This document shows positions 34,361 to 46,000 of a stretch of DNA of 64,000 nucleotides, piece by piece. Where the stretch lies: positions 137,359,328 to 137,423,327 of the forward strand of contig CM043700.1 of NCBI GenBank assembly GCA_023935145.1, given 5' to 3'. The notes under the pieces are model-generated. The model did not search any database. It was not told the origin of the DNA and saw only the letters and a program-made list of their open reading frames with translations. Both the position numbers and the translations under genes were made by a program. Source of the DNA: Bretschneidera sinensis. Its lineage: Eukaryota; Streptophyta; Magnoliopsida; Brassicales; Akaniaceae. The stretch's first letter is position 1; each line of letters begins with the position of its first letter.

Positions 34361-34654
34361 GGTCTTGTTTGGGTCTCACTTAAATGGTGATTGAATCCAT
34401 TTTCTTACATTGAATAAAATATTTAAGTGGATTTAGTAGTTTAGGTAATATTATTAAATGAGACTTTTGGTTGTCAAATGACCAAAAATACCATACCACT
34501 TATATGGGACAGATAAGGGATAACAGTAGGTATATAAGACTTTGTAATTATGGTAAATGAGTTTTTTCTCAATCTGCACTAAAAAAGATAATTTAAATGA
34601 AAAATTAAAATTGAATTAATTTAATCTGAATTAAAAATGTTACCAAACGTGGCC
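34361..34654. mobile_element. Small MITE, about 294 bp
   Basis: ggtcttgtttgggt and the inverted ggccacgtttggta make imperfect ends; ata flanks both sides. The matching place in copy 1 (about 2130) lacks it, supporting insertion. Probably PIF/Harbinger-like. Confidence 0.5.
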
Positions 34655-35372
34655 ATAATCTTCCCATGAGATGATTAAGAGTAGTTTCTTAAGCTAACGA
34701 ATTAACATGCCTAATTTGATTCTCTGGTATATTAGTTCTTGTTTTGTCATATAGATAATTAAGAATATATATTATATAAGCTCCAGTAGAAAGAACGATA
34801 CAAAAATAGGAAGACAAAACTGATTTGTCTTCGTTACCAGAGAAACAGTTCATTATTTGTAAAATAAAAAACAGTTAATTATTTTTAAAATAAAATATTC
34901 AGAAAATTGAATGGAAAAAAAAAGGCATGCAAGTGGTTTTTTTTTTTTTTTTTTACCAAAAGTACTACAATTCCGCCTACAGATATATAAAGCCATGCAA
35001 AATTGTGAATATGACAAAATTCATGCTGGAGTTTGTACATCTTTAAAAAAAAAAAAACCATGAAAGTCTAACCGTCTGGTCCCAGACCCAAAAAAGAATA
35101 TGAAAACTGGAAAGTTAGGCGTCGAAAAGGTTGACAAATGAATGTGTTTTCTAAGTTTATCTTAGTGGTGTCTCAAGAAAGAAATAAATAAACACAAGAA
35201 AGACTTTCTGTTTGTGTTATTGGATTATAAAGACTTTGTTAAGTCACATTTCTCCAAACATTAATGACACACCATTTGTATTAATTATTTTTTCACATGG
35301 GTGAAAGTGAAATTTTTTAATTAATGTCAATTTTACTATGATTTGATGAGTAAAATGGTAAAACAAAAAATC
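34655..35372 (+). other. Upstream region of extensin copy 2
   Basis: No gene. Aligns in blocks with 2140-2728 (for example the aactggaaagttaggcgtc text near 35107), with several poly-A and poly-T differences. Confidence 0.55.
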
Positions 35373-35380
35373 TATATAAA
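35373..35380 (+). promoter_or_regulatory. TATA box of extensin copy 2
   Basis: tatataaa 53 bp upstream of the ATG, conserved with 2729-2736. Confidence 0.8.
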
Positions 35381-35432
35381 GGGAGGAAAGAAGACTGATG
35401 AAGAGCAGAACCAAACCCACTTTGTAGGAAAG

Positions 35433-35936
35433 ATGGGGTCTTCAAAGGCCTCTCTCTTTGCCACTCTTCTAGTGTTAACACTCTCTTTCTTTAGCTTGCC
35501 ATCGCAAACCAAAGCAGACTACCCTTACTCATCTCCACCACCACCTCCCAAGAAATACCCACCACCACCACACTCTCCTCCTTACCACTACAAATCATCA
35601 CCACCTCCGGTACACTATCCACCACCACCAGTGTACGAGTCACCCCCACCTCCTCCACCGGTTTACAAGTCACCACCACCACCTCCTCACAAGAAGCCTT
35701 ATAAGTACAAGTCACCACCACCACCACCACCTCCGGTTTACAAGTCACCACCAACACCCGAGAAGCCTTACAAGTACAAGTCACCACCACCACCCGAGAA
35801 GCCTTACAAGTACAAGTCACCACCAGCACCCGAGAAGCCTTACAAGTACAAATCTCCACCACCACCACCAGTTTACAAGTCCCCACCACCACCCCATTAC
35901 ATCTATGCATCACCCCCTCCTCCTCACCACTACTAA
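35433..35936 (+). CDS. Short extensin, tandem paralogue
   Basis: 167 residues with the same signal peptide (MGSSKASLFATLLVLTLSFF) and the same start (ADYPYSSPPPPP) and end (HYIYASPPPPHHY) as the protein at 2789-3229. It is 21 residues longer because the central part holds one extra VYKSPP-plus-EKPYKYK unit, giving four YKYK cross-link motifs instead of three. Some repeat units are altered (SPPTP, SPPAP). The frame is intact and intron-less in the coding part, with the 3' UTR intron sites kept. The strict conservation outside the repeat number suggests both copies are under constraint or recently duplicated. It is a wall structural protein; no catalytic role. Confidence 0.92.
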   Translation: MGSSKASLFATLLVLTLSFFSLPSQTKADYPYSSPPPPPKKYPPPPHSPPYHYKSSPPPVHYPPPPVYESPPPPPPVYKSPPPPPHKKPYKYKSPPPPPPPVYKSPPTPEKPYKYKSPPPPEKPYKYKSPPAPEKPYKYKSPPPPPVYKSPPPPHYIYASPPPPHHY

Positions 35937-36360
35937 GCAATGGCTTCAAGGTACGTAAAACTCATCAATTTACATGATGCAATGTTATGTCACACATACA
36001 CTAATTAAGTAGGAGATGTGGTAAAAACAGTGTATTATAGACTGAACTACACTGTTTATTTTTTGACTACTTTTTAATTTAAATGAATTTGTAAAAGAAA
36101 AAGTACTACGGACTTGATTACACTGTTTTTACTACAGCAGATTCGTATTCTAAAATTACATACTCTATCTGTTGTTGCTACAGCCTGCAGGAGAGGAGAT
36201 TGAATAGAATCGATTCCACATTCCGAATAAAGAAGATAAAGAAAGCGAGTTTCCGCGTTTGATAATATATAGTGTAGAGAAAAGAAGGGTTTGTTCTATT
36301 CTCATGTACTACACTTTGTATTGTTAGGATTATTAGATATTGTAAGAAATAATAAACATC
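35937..36360 (+). other. 3' UTR of extensin copy 2 with probable intron
   Basis: Donor caag|gtacgta at 35951, acceptor gttgctacag ending 36183, aataaa at 36351-36356, all conserved with copy 1. Confidence 0.6.
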
Positions 36361-36411
36361 TTTCTCAAATTAATTGTTCACTTTGATTATTAGCTGTATG
36401 TTCTTTAACAC

Positions 36412-36590
36412 CAGATTTAGTTAGAGAATATGCGATCTCATTGCATTCCCTCGGAGCATATTCGATTTTTACTTTGGACAGCTTTGATAATATGACTTCA
36501 ATGGAGGTATTAATTGAATGATATCTCCTTGGTTTGTCAGCACTTTTAACCCAGCTAATTGCCACACAAGAATCATTTTCTTTAATAATT
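36412..36590 (-). pseudogene. RNase H domain relic (LINE-type), copy 2
   Basis: The minus strand reads VAISWVKSADKPRRYHS, KVKIEYAPRECNEIAYSL and TKSG. This is the C-terminal half of the RNase H-like fold found in plant LINE-derived and RNase H-like proteins (normal form has NEIADSLAK). There is no upstream catalytic part, so it is a fragment. Confidence 0.7.
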
Positions 36591-36595
36591 TAGAT

Positions 36596-36750
36596 ATTTT
36601 AAGTTCTAACTTGGATCAACTGCCCAAGGAATTAGGCCAATTGACTCAGCTACTATGTCTAGATTTGAGTGGTTGTTTCAAACTCAAAGTAATTCCAGCG
36701 AGGATTCCAAGTTCTCTAGAAAGGTTTCTTCCACAGAATTTTAATTATAT
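36596..36750 (+). pseudogene. NBS-LRR disease-resistance gene relic, LRR part
   Basis: Reads DQLPKELGQLTQLLCLDLSG, CFKLKVIPA, PSSLERF, the pattern of the LRR region of plant CC-NBS-LRR proteins (typically ...LRLLDLSGCSKLKVIPP...SSLSRLE). No NB-ARC domain is nearby and the frame is soon lost, so it is debris. It adjoins the RNase H relic on the opposite strand, suggesting retroelement insertion into the R-gene copy before the segmental duplication. Confidence 0.7.
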
Positions 36751-37718
36751 TAAAGGGTTGTTTGAAAACCCAAAAGGTATTAATTTAAATTTAAAGGTTG
36801 TGATTTAGATAGAAATGTATGATTTAAATCTAAATGTTGTAATTTAAACAAAAAGGTGTCAGATTTTTTAATTTTTTTAAACAGACACGATCTGGTCTGT
36901 TAAAAACTAACAAACATAATCGTAAGGCTCTCATTAAATCTGGAAAAAAAAAACATAACTTTTTAGAACCATTTGAAGAAGTGTTTTTACATCTATAAAT
37001 ACCCTTCACTCTCCACTTCAGAAACAATTCATTTATCATTCTTTCTTCTCTCTTTTTTTATCAAAAAATATGTCATAATATTTCAATATTTCAAAGCAAA
37101 ATTAAATCGAAAGTTCTTTAGATTTTACTGTCTGCAGATTTCAAATTTGAGATTTGGTTGTATCCTGAAGACTATTCGTCTGTAACCCACAGCAAACTTG
37201 TTTATACAATTAGGGATGAATAAAAACTTAAAGGCAGTGATTACTACACGCTTCTAAATCTTGATTCTCATATTATGTTCTCATTTAAAAAATTTACAAC
37301 ATTTACGCAAATAGAATTGCTCTACTGTGCAATCAGTTCTAAAAGGTAGAAGCTTGCAAGAATTTTGATGATCTACTTGGTGTTGATCGTCTAGCATATC
37401 CTTGCCTACTGAGAGCCTGTGTTTCTTATAGGAGGAGAGAGCACATTGCAATTTAAAATGGGTACCAGATCAATCGTAAGGAATCATAAAACCTTAAACA
37501 ATTTGATTTCGATCTTTCTGGACAATATTCACCTAAAATTTGATCTTTGTGGACAATATTCACCCAAATGTGGTGAAAGGATTAAGAGTACCGTAAAGTT
37601 CTTCATAAAAACTTGGTATCAACTTGCAAGTTTTTCATCAAAATTTGTTCTTTTTAGTGCTTCTTTGATTCGTTTTACAAACTCAAGTTAGCATCTACTA
37701 CTTTTAATTTGAGAGGGC
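36751..37718. other. Decayed DNA in duplication copy 2
   Basis: 36677-37416 has no counterpart in copy 1, where the flanks join at a short shared gagtg/gtgttt. From 37425 it again matches 15175 onward, including the MGTRS ORF start, which is soon disrupted. No gene supportable. Confidence 0.45.
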
Positions 37719-37945
37719 TGTTAATGTATATGATATTTCATATTTCTATTGCAATATTAGTTTCTTAGTTTCATATGTATGAGTTTCCTAATTAGTTTAG
37801 TTTCTTAATTTCTTAATTTATTATTATCATAGGTTTTCTATTTTTATTAGATTTTATATTCTTAACTTCTATATATAAGCGTGTATTCATCTTTCACAGT
37901 ATATCAATAATACAATAGTTCTCCAATCTTTCTTTTATTTTAACA
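37719..37945. mobile_element. Possible solo LTR, 227 bp
   Basis: Begins TGTTAATGTATATG and ends TTTTAACA, with a TATA-like tctatatataagc and a following atacaata run as in LTR promoter and R regions. Absent from the matching place in copy 1 (about 15690). The target duplication is not clear. Confidence 0.45.
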
Positions 37946-39300
37946 GTGTCTATGGGCGGTGTTCCTTTGCAAGTATGGCTACCATATGATTTAATAAAAT
38001 CAATATTTGTTTCTAAAAAGAATTAGATATTTTTAAGATAATTTGAAAAACTACACTTTTCTTTTCAATATAATATTTGAAAAGTTGGAAAACAATTTTT
38101 TTTTTATTTTTCAACTTTTTCAATATTATGTTGAAAAGTAAAATGTTTTTCAAATTATATTAAGAATGATCCAATTGTTGAAGAAAGTGTTAAGAAAATA
38201 AAAATGAAAAATTTTCACAACTAAATGTGCCCTTAGTAACTTACCCAATTATCATAGCCCCCACATAAAAAAAAATAAACTTAAATAGAGTTACATAAAA
38301 TAATTATTAAATAAAAAAAATTGAGTATATATTTTGAAGTTGTCATATGTTTTCCGTCTAATATATAATTATCTCATTTTCTTTTTTTCGTGTGTTTTTT
38401 AAAATGAGTTTTAATAAACACAAATAATTCGTCCCCATGTTTAATATTCATGAGTCTGTTTCCACGCTGAGCACAATATTTTTTAATTGTCATGCATGAA
38501 AGGGCTTTCTTTTTCTAAGAATAGTTTTCAAAAGTTTAGGCCACTAAATTATACAGTATCTGTCATAATAGAATAGGAAAGAAAAAAAAAGGTACTGCCA
38601 GTACAATAAAAAAAATAGAAATTGATTGCCGTTAAGTGTTTCCTTTTGATCTTGTAGTGCGCGCATGAATTACATGATTTCATTGATTCGAAGACTGAAA
38701 AAAAACGTTAAGGCTGTACTATATCGAAATGAGGACTAAGATGGGTTAATTTGTCGTTTTCTTCTTTTCCAAGACACATAAGAACAATTTAACCTTACAA
38801 TTGTAAAACATACTGTCATAATTAAAGGAGCTGCCATATTCTCAATGGTGAACGAGAAGTGAGATATAGTGCCACCGACAACAGATCGGTACAGGGTGGG
38901 GGAGTTTTAAAGGTTTTTTCTTTAGAAAACTGACGTCGAAGATTGATTTTTTAGATTAAAATAATATATATCTCAATACAATAATTAAATAAAAAAGTTA
39001 TATGAAAGTTATCTGGTGAACTTGAGGAGCAGACTCTGGACAATACTTTTCCTTTCTCTTACTGACTTAAAATAGTAATATACTATTTTCGGAATGAATA
39101 CTGATCACTGAATCCTAAACAAAAACCAAAAGTGGAGAAGACTAGACAGCACACCTTTTGTGGAAAAGCAAACAAGATTAGGTTAGGTGTGACCATCATG
39201 TCTATATATGCATGTTAGTCCACATTCCACAGATGGATCACTGAAGGCTAGCTGTATGGACCATATTATACCCAACGTACTCGTCTTCAAATGTGATGGA
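37946..39300. other. Non-coding part of duplication copy 2
   Basis: AT-rich DNA matching 15700-16990 in blocks. No gene. Confidence 0.55.
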
Positions 39301-41080
39301 GCTTCACCATTTTGTACTATAATTTCCAGCTGATCAGAGAATAAATAGGTCACCTTTATTACAAGTTAGTTCAATGGTGGGGGCCACATGCATACCAACC
39401 AAAGTTTTTAGTTTCTAGCTTATATATATATGTGAGTTTTGTGCTATGTAATGTAATATTGGATTTTCCTATATATTGAAATTTCTAGCTTGTAATATTA
39501 GAGTAGGTGAGCAATATCCCATTTAATTCTTTATATAGACATTTCTAACTTCAAAGTTCTAATAGTTCCATTTAGCTAACTTTGGTTGGTATGCATGTGG
39601 CCCACACCATTTAACTAACTTTTATATATATATTGATGTCGAAAATCTGTTAAGCAACTGAACGGATAGGATGCGGTACTTGTGCACACAACGATTAAAA
39701 AAAACTTAAAGAGTCACTGGAGAATCGGAGTGTTTGTGTCTCTGGGAGGATTCTCAGATGTCTAAGTCAGTAACTGAAAGCGTAAAGTAAAGAGCAAGAG
39801 AGCTGAAGGATTTGAGAGTGAATTGAATATGTACCTGTGATAATAAGAGTCACATTATATAATGTTTAGAGGTAGAGTTCAATTAGAAAAATGATTAATG
39901 TTGAGATTATAATAGGATTAAGATTCTCATAGGTTGGAGTATCTTGATAAGATTAAAGTTTTCATAAGTTAGAGTGTCTTAATAAGATTAGAGTTTTGAT
40001 GTGAGATTGTCGTTTTATCATTTACTATGTATAGCTCATTTGATAGATTATTCTATCTCATTTGTAAAATTACTTTTTTATTATTGAAAAGTATCAAGTA
40101 TCCAGTGTCGGTGACATAATTAGTATATAATTAATATATATCATATGCCTTTCTATATATGGAAGTCAATCATGTTGGGACTAAATTATTTTTGTTAATA
40201 AAAACAATTAATATTAGATTCTCGACTCACATAATCAATTAATTAATTGCTTTGAGTTAGAAACTTTCAAACGATCGATGTTGACGTGATCAAATTAGAC
40301 TGCTGTCTCATTTGTTGAGAGATGCTGTGTCCGGTACTAAAGACTTTATACAAATGGGTATTGCTTTCACCAACTTGCAAGAGATTTTTTTTATTTATTT
40401 ATTTTAATTGATTCTTTTTTTATTCTAATCTGCAAAAGAGGACAAATACGGGAATAAACATGCACTAGTATAACGCAAAAAAAATGGCATCTGATGTGCC
40501 ACTTTATATAAAAAAAAAAAAAATTACTTAGCTTTATTGGATCTAAAACATTGGTTTTAAATTATTTCGAAAATTTATTGATAATTTTAAAAAAATTTAT
40601 TAGTAATATTAGTATAAGTGTGAAATCCAAAAAATAATATTATTAATAAAAAATTTTAAAATTACTAGTAAAATTTGAGACTGATCTAAAACCACTCGAT
40701 CTAATAAAAAATTCCCTCACATCTTCACCTAAAAGAGATATATAATAATAAACCCAACAATTACAAAACAATGCTTAAATGCGGTTACTATTTAAATTTT
40801 TTAATTACAAAATTTGATTAGCAAATGTTATTAAAAGTAGTAACTTTGACATTTAATTTTTTAAATAATTATTATTTAATTTTTTATTATTATTAACGAA
40901 CTTCTCCCGATTTCGTAATAAATTTAATGAAACAAGATTCATAGTATCACTATGTTTTCATTATGGTTCTAGAAATTCTTGAGCAGCACATAAAGCTTAA
41001 TGTAAATAGATGACTAGAAGTGCATCTATAGTCAAGTTCTAAGCAGAATTATCAGACTTTGGTGTTGTCATTATTCTATC
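39301..41080. other. DNA unique to copy 2, with one LTR-like segment
   Basis: No gene. 39637-40116 starts TGTCGAAAATCTGTTAAGC and ends GTGTCGGTGACA, with repeated aagattaaagtttt-like text inside, compatible with a solo LTR. The flanks do not give a target duplication. Confidence 0.35.
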
Positions 41081-41250
41081 TAAACCTACCTTTGACACTT
41101 TCCTTACTTTCTCATTGTCCTCCTTCCTCAATGAAAATGGTTTTTCGATAATTTTTCTTTAAATTTGTTATCATATTCAAGGGAATTAGGTAGCTTCTGA
41201 TTTGTTATGTACTTTTTGTAAATCATGATCAGTGTCGGCTAACTAACCTT

Positions 41251-43073
41251 TATTACATCACTAATAAATTACAATTATAACATGGATTAACATGTGCTCA
41301 TGTGGAAGAACATATTTATACAAAATCTGTATTAAAAAAAATTACCAAACTGTTTTAACAAAATTGATTTGGTTTTCTTAGTTCCTACTCTTAACTATAT
41401 AAAACATTAGTAGACTGAATTACGTATAGATTAAATTGGGCTGAGTGGTTCCTGCATGTGTAGTAATCAATCTGAATAACCATTAATTATAAGACCCTAA
41501 AACAAAGCAGTTGACAATCTGATTTTAACAGATCACCCACAACCACAAAGAAAATTCCAAAATGCTTGACAGCCATTTCAGCAACTACCTGCATAGGGAG
41601 GCTGTCAATATATTTATAATTGGAACCAAAATGAAATTGACTCTCGCAGTTCTGTCTTCCATTTTCTTTAGGCTATGTTGCCTCTCTCTTTCGCCTTTCG
41701 TGCGTAAGGTCAAACTCAATGGTTGAACTTTCATCAAATAAATTGGTACCATGAAAGACTAGTACGGAAAATTCCAAGGAAAACCATCTCTTCAGGCCCA
41801 AAAAAAGGAAAAACATCTCCATCTTACAATGTGAATCAAAGACCATAAATCTTGCAACGTATAATGGCAGCCCCACAAATTGTTATATATATATATATAT
41901 ATATATATATGGAGAATGCTAATTAAATTCACTAAAACATAAATTAGCATTGTGTCCCAATTATTTTGAAAAAAAATACTCTCATTTTTGCTTTTTGAAA
42001 GCGTAGCAGAGGGATAGATTCGTAATTGCACTCAAACTCTTCCTCCCTAATTCTTTGGCTTGAGTTGATTTATGATCTCTCAACAATAATATTCGAATTG
42101 ATCTGCATCTATAATCTAAATGAGAGAGAGAAGGAAATGCAGTAGTTGGTTCAATGTTTTGTTACCGGACATGAAATAATCTATTGATTGGGACAAAATC
42201 ATTAGTGATGTGAACTAGAATTTTTTAGTCAAAATTTACAATTTAATGTTCCAAATTCTTGGGTTTAACTAGCAACTGCAAGTTCTTATTTATAACTTTT
42301 AATCGTTGGAGATTAAAGCTGGAGTAGCTGTCTTCCGTGTTTAAGACTATAGATTAAGCTGAATAACTGACGAAGGGAAAAAACTTAGACAAACCAGCAG
42401 TTTAGTCATCGCTACTGTACATCGCTGTGGTTCTCAGTGTAGAGCTCTGTACTGAAGTCGAGATCATGAATGCTTTGAGAAATTTAAATGCTTTTTGGAT
42501 TGAATTTCCAATCTACCCCTCCTTATTTTTTCATTAAAATAACACTAACGAGGGTAATTTTGTCCAAAATTATTGAAACACAATGTTAATTAGTGCTTTA
42601 AATGAGGTAATTTTAAACAAGGATCATATTGTCAGAGCATTGTTTTTTAACTATAGAGCAAAATTGTTTACAAATAACAAGGGATGGTATTTTCTTCTCT
42701 TTTTTTTCTCTTCTACTTGTTAAGCTGTCCTCGTTCGTGTATGTGTAAGAGAGAGAAAAAAGAGAGAAGCAAAATTGAAGAGAGCGAGGAGTAGGCCAAA
42801 ACTGATTTGTTTTCACTCATCCTCGGGAAGTAAATATCCCACAAGCATTTTCACAAACTGAACAGTTAAAAATCTAGTATATGGAAGAGAATACTGCTTC
42901 TACCTGAAAAAAAATACTCCGAATAAAAATCCTTTTTCTTCTCTCCACCTTGTATTGACAGCCTTTGTGAAATTTGTTTCCGTCAGTTTTACAATACTAA
43001 CCTCTGTAACAACTTGAAAATAAGAAATCTTCAAAAAAAACGCGCCAATTAGTGTACCGTATATCAAAATAGT
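41251..43073. other. Intergenic DNA 3' of the kinase gene
   Basis: Contains an (AT)13 microsatellite at about 41884-41910 and an inverted-repeat element (41920-42607). No coding region supportable. Confidence 0.5.
41920..42607. mobile_element. Long-TIR element (Mutator-like MITE candidate)
   Basis: The left stretch cactaaaacataaattagc, then attgtgtcccaattattttg, is repeated in inverted orientation as caaaattattgaaacacaat, then gttaattagtgc, with about 60 bp of interrupted complementarity. A trailing gagggtaattttgtcc is typical of plant MULE-type MITEs. No transposase. The exact ends and the 9-bp duplication were not determined. Confidence 0.45.
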
Positions 43074-46000
43074 TCAGTTTCCGCTTACTGTTTCTGCAGT
43101 TTCCTGAGATATAAGTGTCTTAGTTAGAGATGAGGAGGTTACAATTGAGTGAAGAATTGGAGTATTGTACCAAAAAAGAAAATGAAAGAAGAGTTCTACC
43201 TGAACCTCTACAAGAAGTTTTTCGAGCTCAACTCTTATATCAGAGAACGAAGGCCGCTTGGCAGGAACTGCTTCCCAACATCTCTGCATCAGGTGTACGA
43301 GCTTTGGATGTGCATTCTGAGGGAGATCTGGACGCAGTCCCTGGAAAGTAGAACATGAAAATTATCATTAGACAGGAATACATATTGAAGATCAGTTCTG
43401 TCTTGCAATAAGAACCGGATTATGCTTTATTATAATTACTCAACGGTGATGAGTATATACTAGGGTAGGCATGGCTCCATAACCATATAAATCAATGAAA
43501 CCATAATCATGACCAAACATTCAGTTTGCTAAAAACCAATAACTATAACACAAACAATTTCTTTTGGTCACCGAAATCTTACTGTTAACCTCATTAATCA
43601 CTCGTTAACCAAAAAAACTTTTTTTTGCAAAATCAAGAAAGCTACACTAATCAAACAATATACAACTTCAAATTTTAAACACGAAAATCTCATTTTTTTT
43701 AAACACAATAATCCCATTCAATCCATATTCAAAAACTCAAACATATAAGTTATAAAATTAAAAATAACAAAAACATTAAACCGAATATATAAATTCAAGT
43801 TCTTGAGTCCAAGCTCTTCTCCTCAATCATAAATGTTCATGATTATTGCAACATGTTTATTAGCACCCTCCAATAAATTGTTACCATGTATACACATATT
43901 GTTAATAATATATTATTAATATATATATAATTTCGGTTCGGTTCGGTTCGGTTAATCAACATGTTTAAAAATCAATAATTCTAACCATAACCAAAACCAA
44001 AAGATTTGGTTAACCGCATTTTCGGTTCGATTTCGGGATGGTTTCAGTTCGGGTTCGATTATCGGGTATTTTGCCCAGCCCTTGCTAGCAGTCAGTTGAA
44101 ATTTAATCCCACCCTACAACCGGCCCTCCAATTTTTTTTCCACAAAATTACTGGAGACTTTTCACTTTCTTTTTAAGGATTTCTCTCTTTATTACTTGAC
44201 ATATGGTTGAGCAATAAATGGTTGAGATCCTGATATCCTACTGATAGTTGAATGTCCTGATACAAAATTTTATCATGATTAACAATTTTTTTCCAATTTT
44301 TATTGGATGTCCTAAGAAACGTGGATCGACTAGATTATAAACAAAAGACAGCTTCAATGTATAACTACACATAAGATAATTTGGGGTCAGAGCTTATCAA
44401 GCTTGACATATTGTTAACAAATATAATATAATTACTCAGAACCTGGTTTCACAATGTAACACATTAATTCAAGAAGGCAATTTTATGTAACAGACATGTT
44501 ATTAACAATTTTTTATAAGAGCATACATGTTAGTAACCCGGATACCTTCACATGTATCAAAACAAAAACAAAATTACATGTGCATCTCCAGTAAGTGGAC
44601 ATGAAACCAGAAAGCCACTTTTATCATAACACTTGCATACAATGCTATGTGCAACAAAAGGAGGCAAAAAAGATGATATTTAATGTTACATGCATATGTA
44701 GAAACTTATTCAATTACTTGTCAAAAATAAAAACTTATTCAATTCAATTTCAACATTAGATCCCGGAAACCGAGAAAATGATGAAGTTTTATATTAAATC
44801 AAGAAATTAAGGTACATATATAGATATGCAAACCTGTCTCACTCCTAAGGCAGCTTGTAGTGGAGTCATGGTCTCATAAGGGACCTATATACCAAAATGA
44901 AGGCAACGAAAATAATTCACTAGCTCAAAAAATCATGAAATATGGGTTAGAATAACTTTAAGAAATACCTTTGCTGTCACTAGCTCCCACAATACAATAG
45001 CAAAGCTGAAAATGTCTGCTTTCTGATCATATGGTTCATGGTTTATAACCTTGCATAAGAGAAATCATGTGATAACTGATAAGATTCTGAAATGAGATGT
45101 GCATGAAAGAGAATAAAATACATAATATAGAAATAAGGTTTATAAAATACATTATCTATGAAACTCAAATCATAAAATTTGAGGAACTCTTTCTTCTAGC
45201 GGAAGACAAATCAAGGATTGTAAGGATATCAATGCCATTGGAGGAGGTTTGCATTAGCTAAATTATTGAACCAGTAGCATCACAAAACAAAGAGTATGAA
45301 GTTATAAACCAGCATGTTTGTACTCAGAACCAAAAAAAACAAGGCACTTGGCATCTTTATTTTTGCATCTATTAGCACTTTGAAGAAATAAGAAATGACT
45401 CCATACTTCAAAAGGTGGAGGTGGAATCAGTATAGTACAAATTGAGAGAAAGACTCTTAGATGGTTTGAACATATGCAATTTAGGCCTAAGGATAAAGTG
45501 GTGCACAAGAGTGACTTAATCCAAGTAGATGGTCCAAATAGGGATAAACGAAGACTTTAGATTGTGTGGTTTGAGGTCGTAAGAAAAGAAAATCTTAAAA
45601 AATCTAACCGAGGATATGGTTTTTGACCAGGAAAATGGGAGAAAATGGATCCATGTTATCCACGCCAACTACTTTGGGATTAACACTTAGTTTAGTTGAG
45701 TTGAGCTGAGTTTGAAGAAACAGGTTTCATCATGAACAAGGTATCAAAATTTTATTTGCTTAATACAAAAACCTATTCAATCTTCAATATTTAAATTAAA
45801 TCCTGAGATTCACTTCTCACATGAAATAGGCTCTCCACCCACACAACACCTCCCCAATGTGTGCATGTGTGATCAGTCTTCAGCTGACTGAACAAAATTG
45901 AAAACAATAACCATATTCTATGTTCTAAAAAACAATGTAATTTTAGTTATGGTTGGGGTAATAGAAAGTGCAATGCTGAAATAATTATCTCTAGATCGCA

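Larger units (their letters stand above)
34285..41250 (+). repeat. Segmental duplication, copy 2
   Basis: Same order as copy 1 (extensin, RNase H relic, NBS-LRR relic, non-coding DNA) in the same orientation. It lacks the gypsy, CACTA, copia and solo LTR insertions, so it approximates the ancestral arrangement. It carries its own insertions at 34361-34654 and about 37719-37945, and a unique 39300-41080 stretch. Confidence 0.85.

Noticed and set aside
36518..36808. Functional NBS-LRR resistance gene
   Set aside because: Only about 50 residues of LRR remain and there is no NB-ARC domain or continuing frame in either duplication copy.
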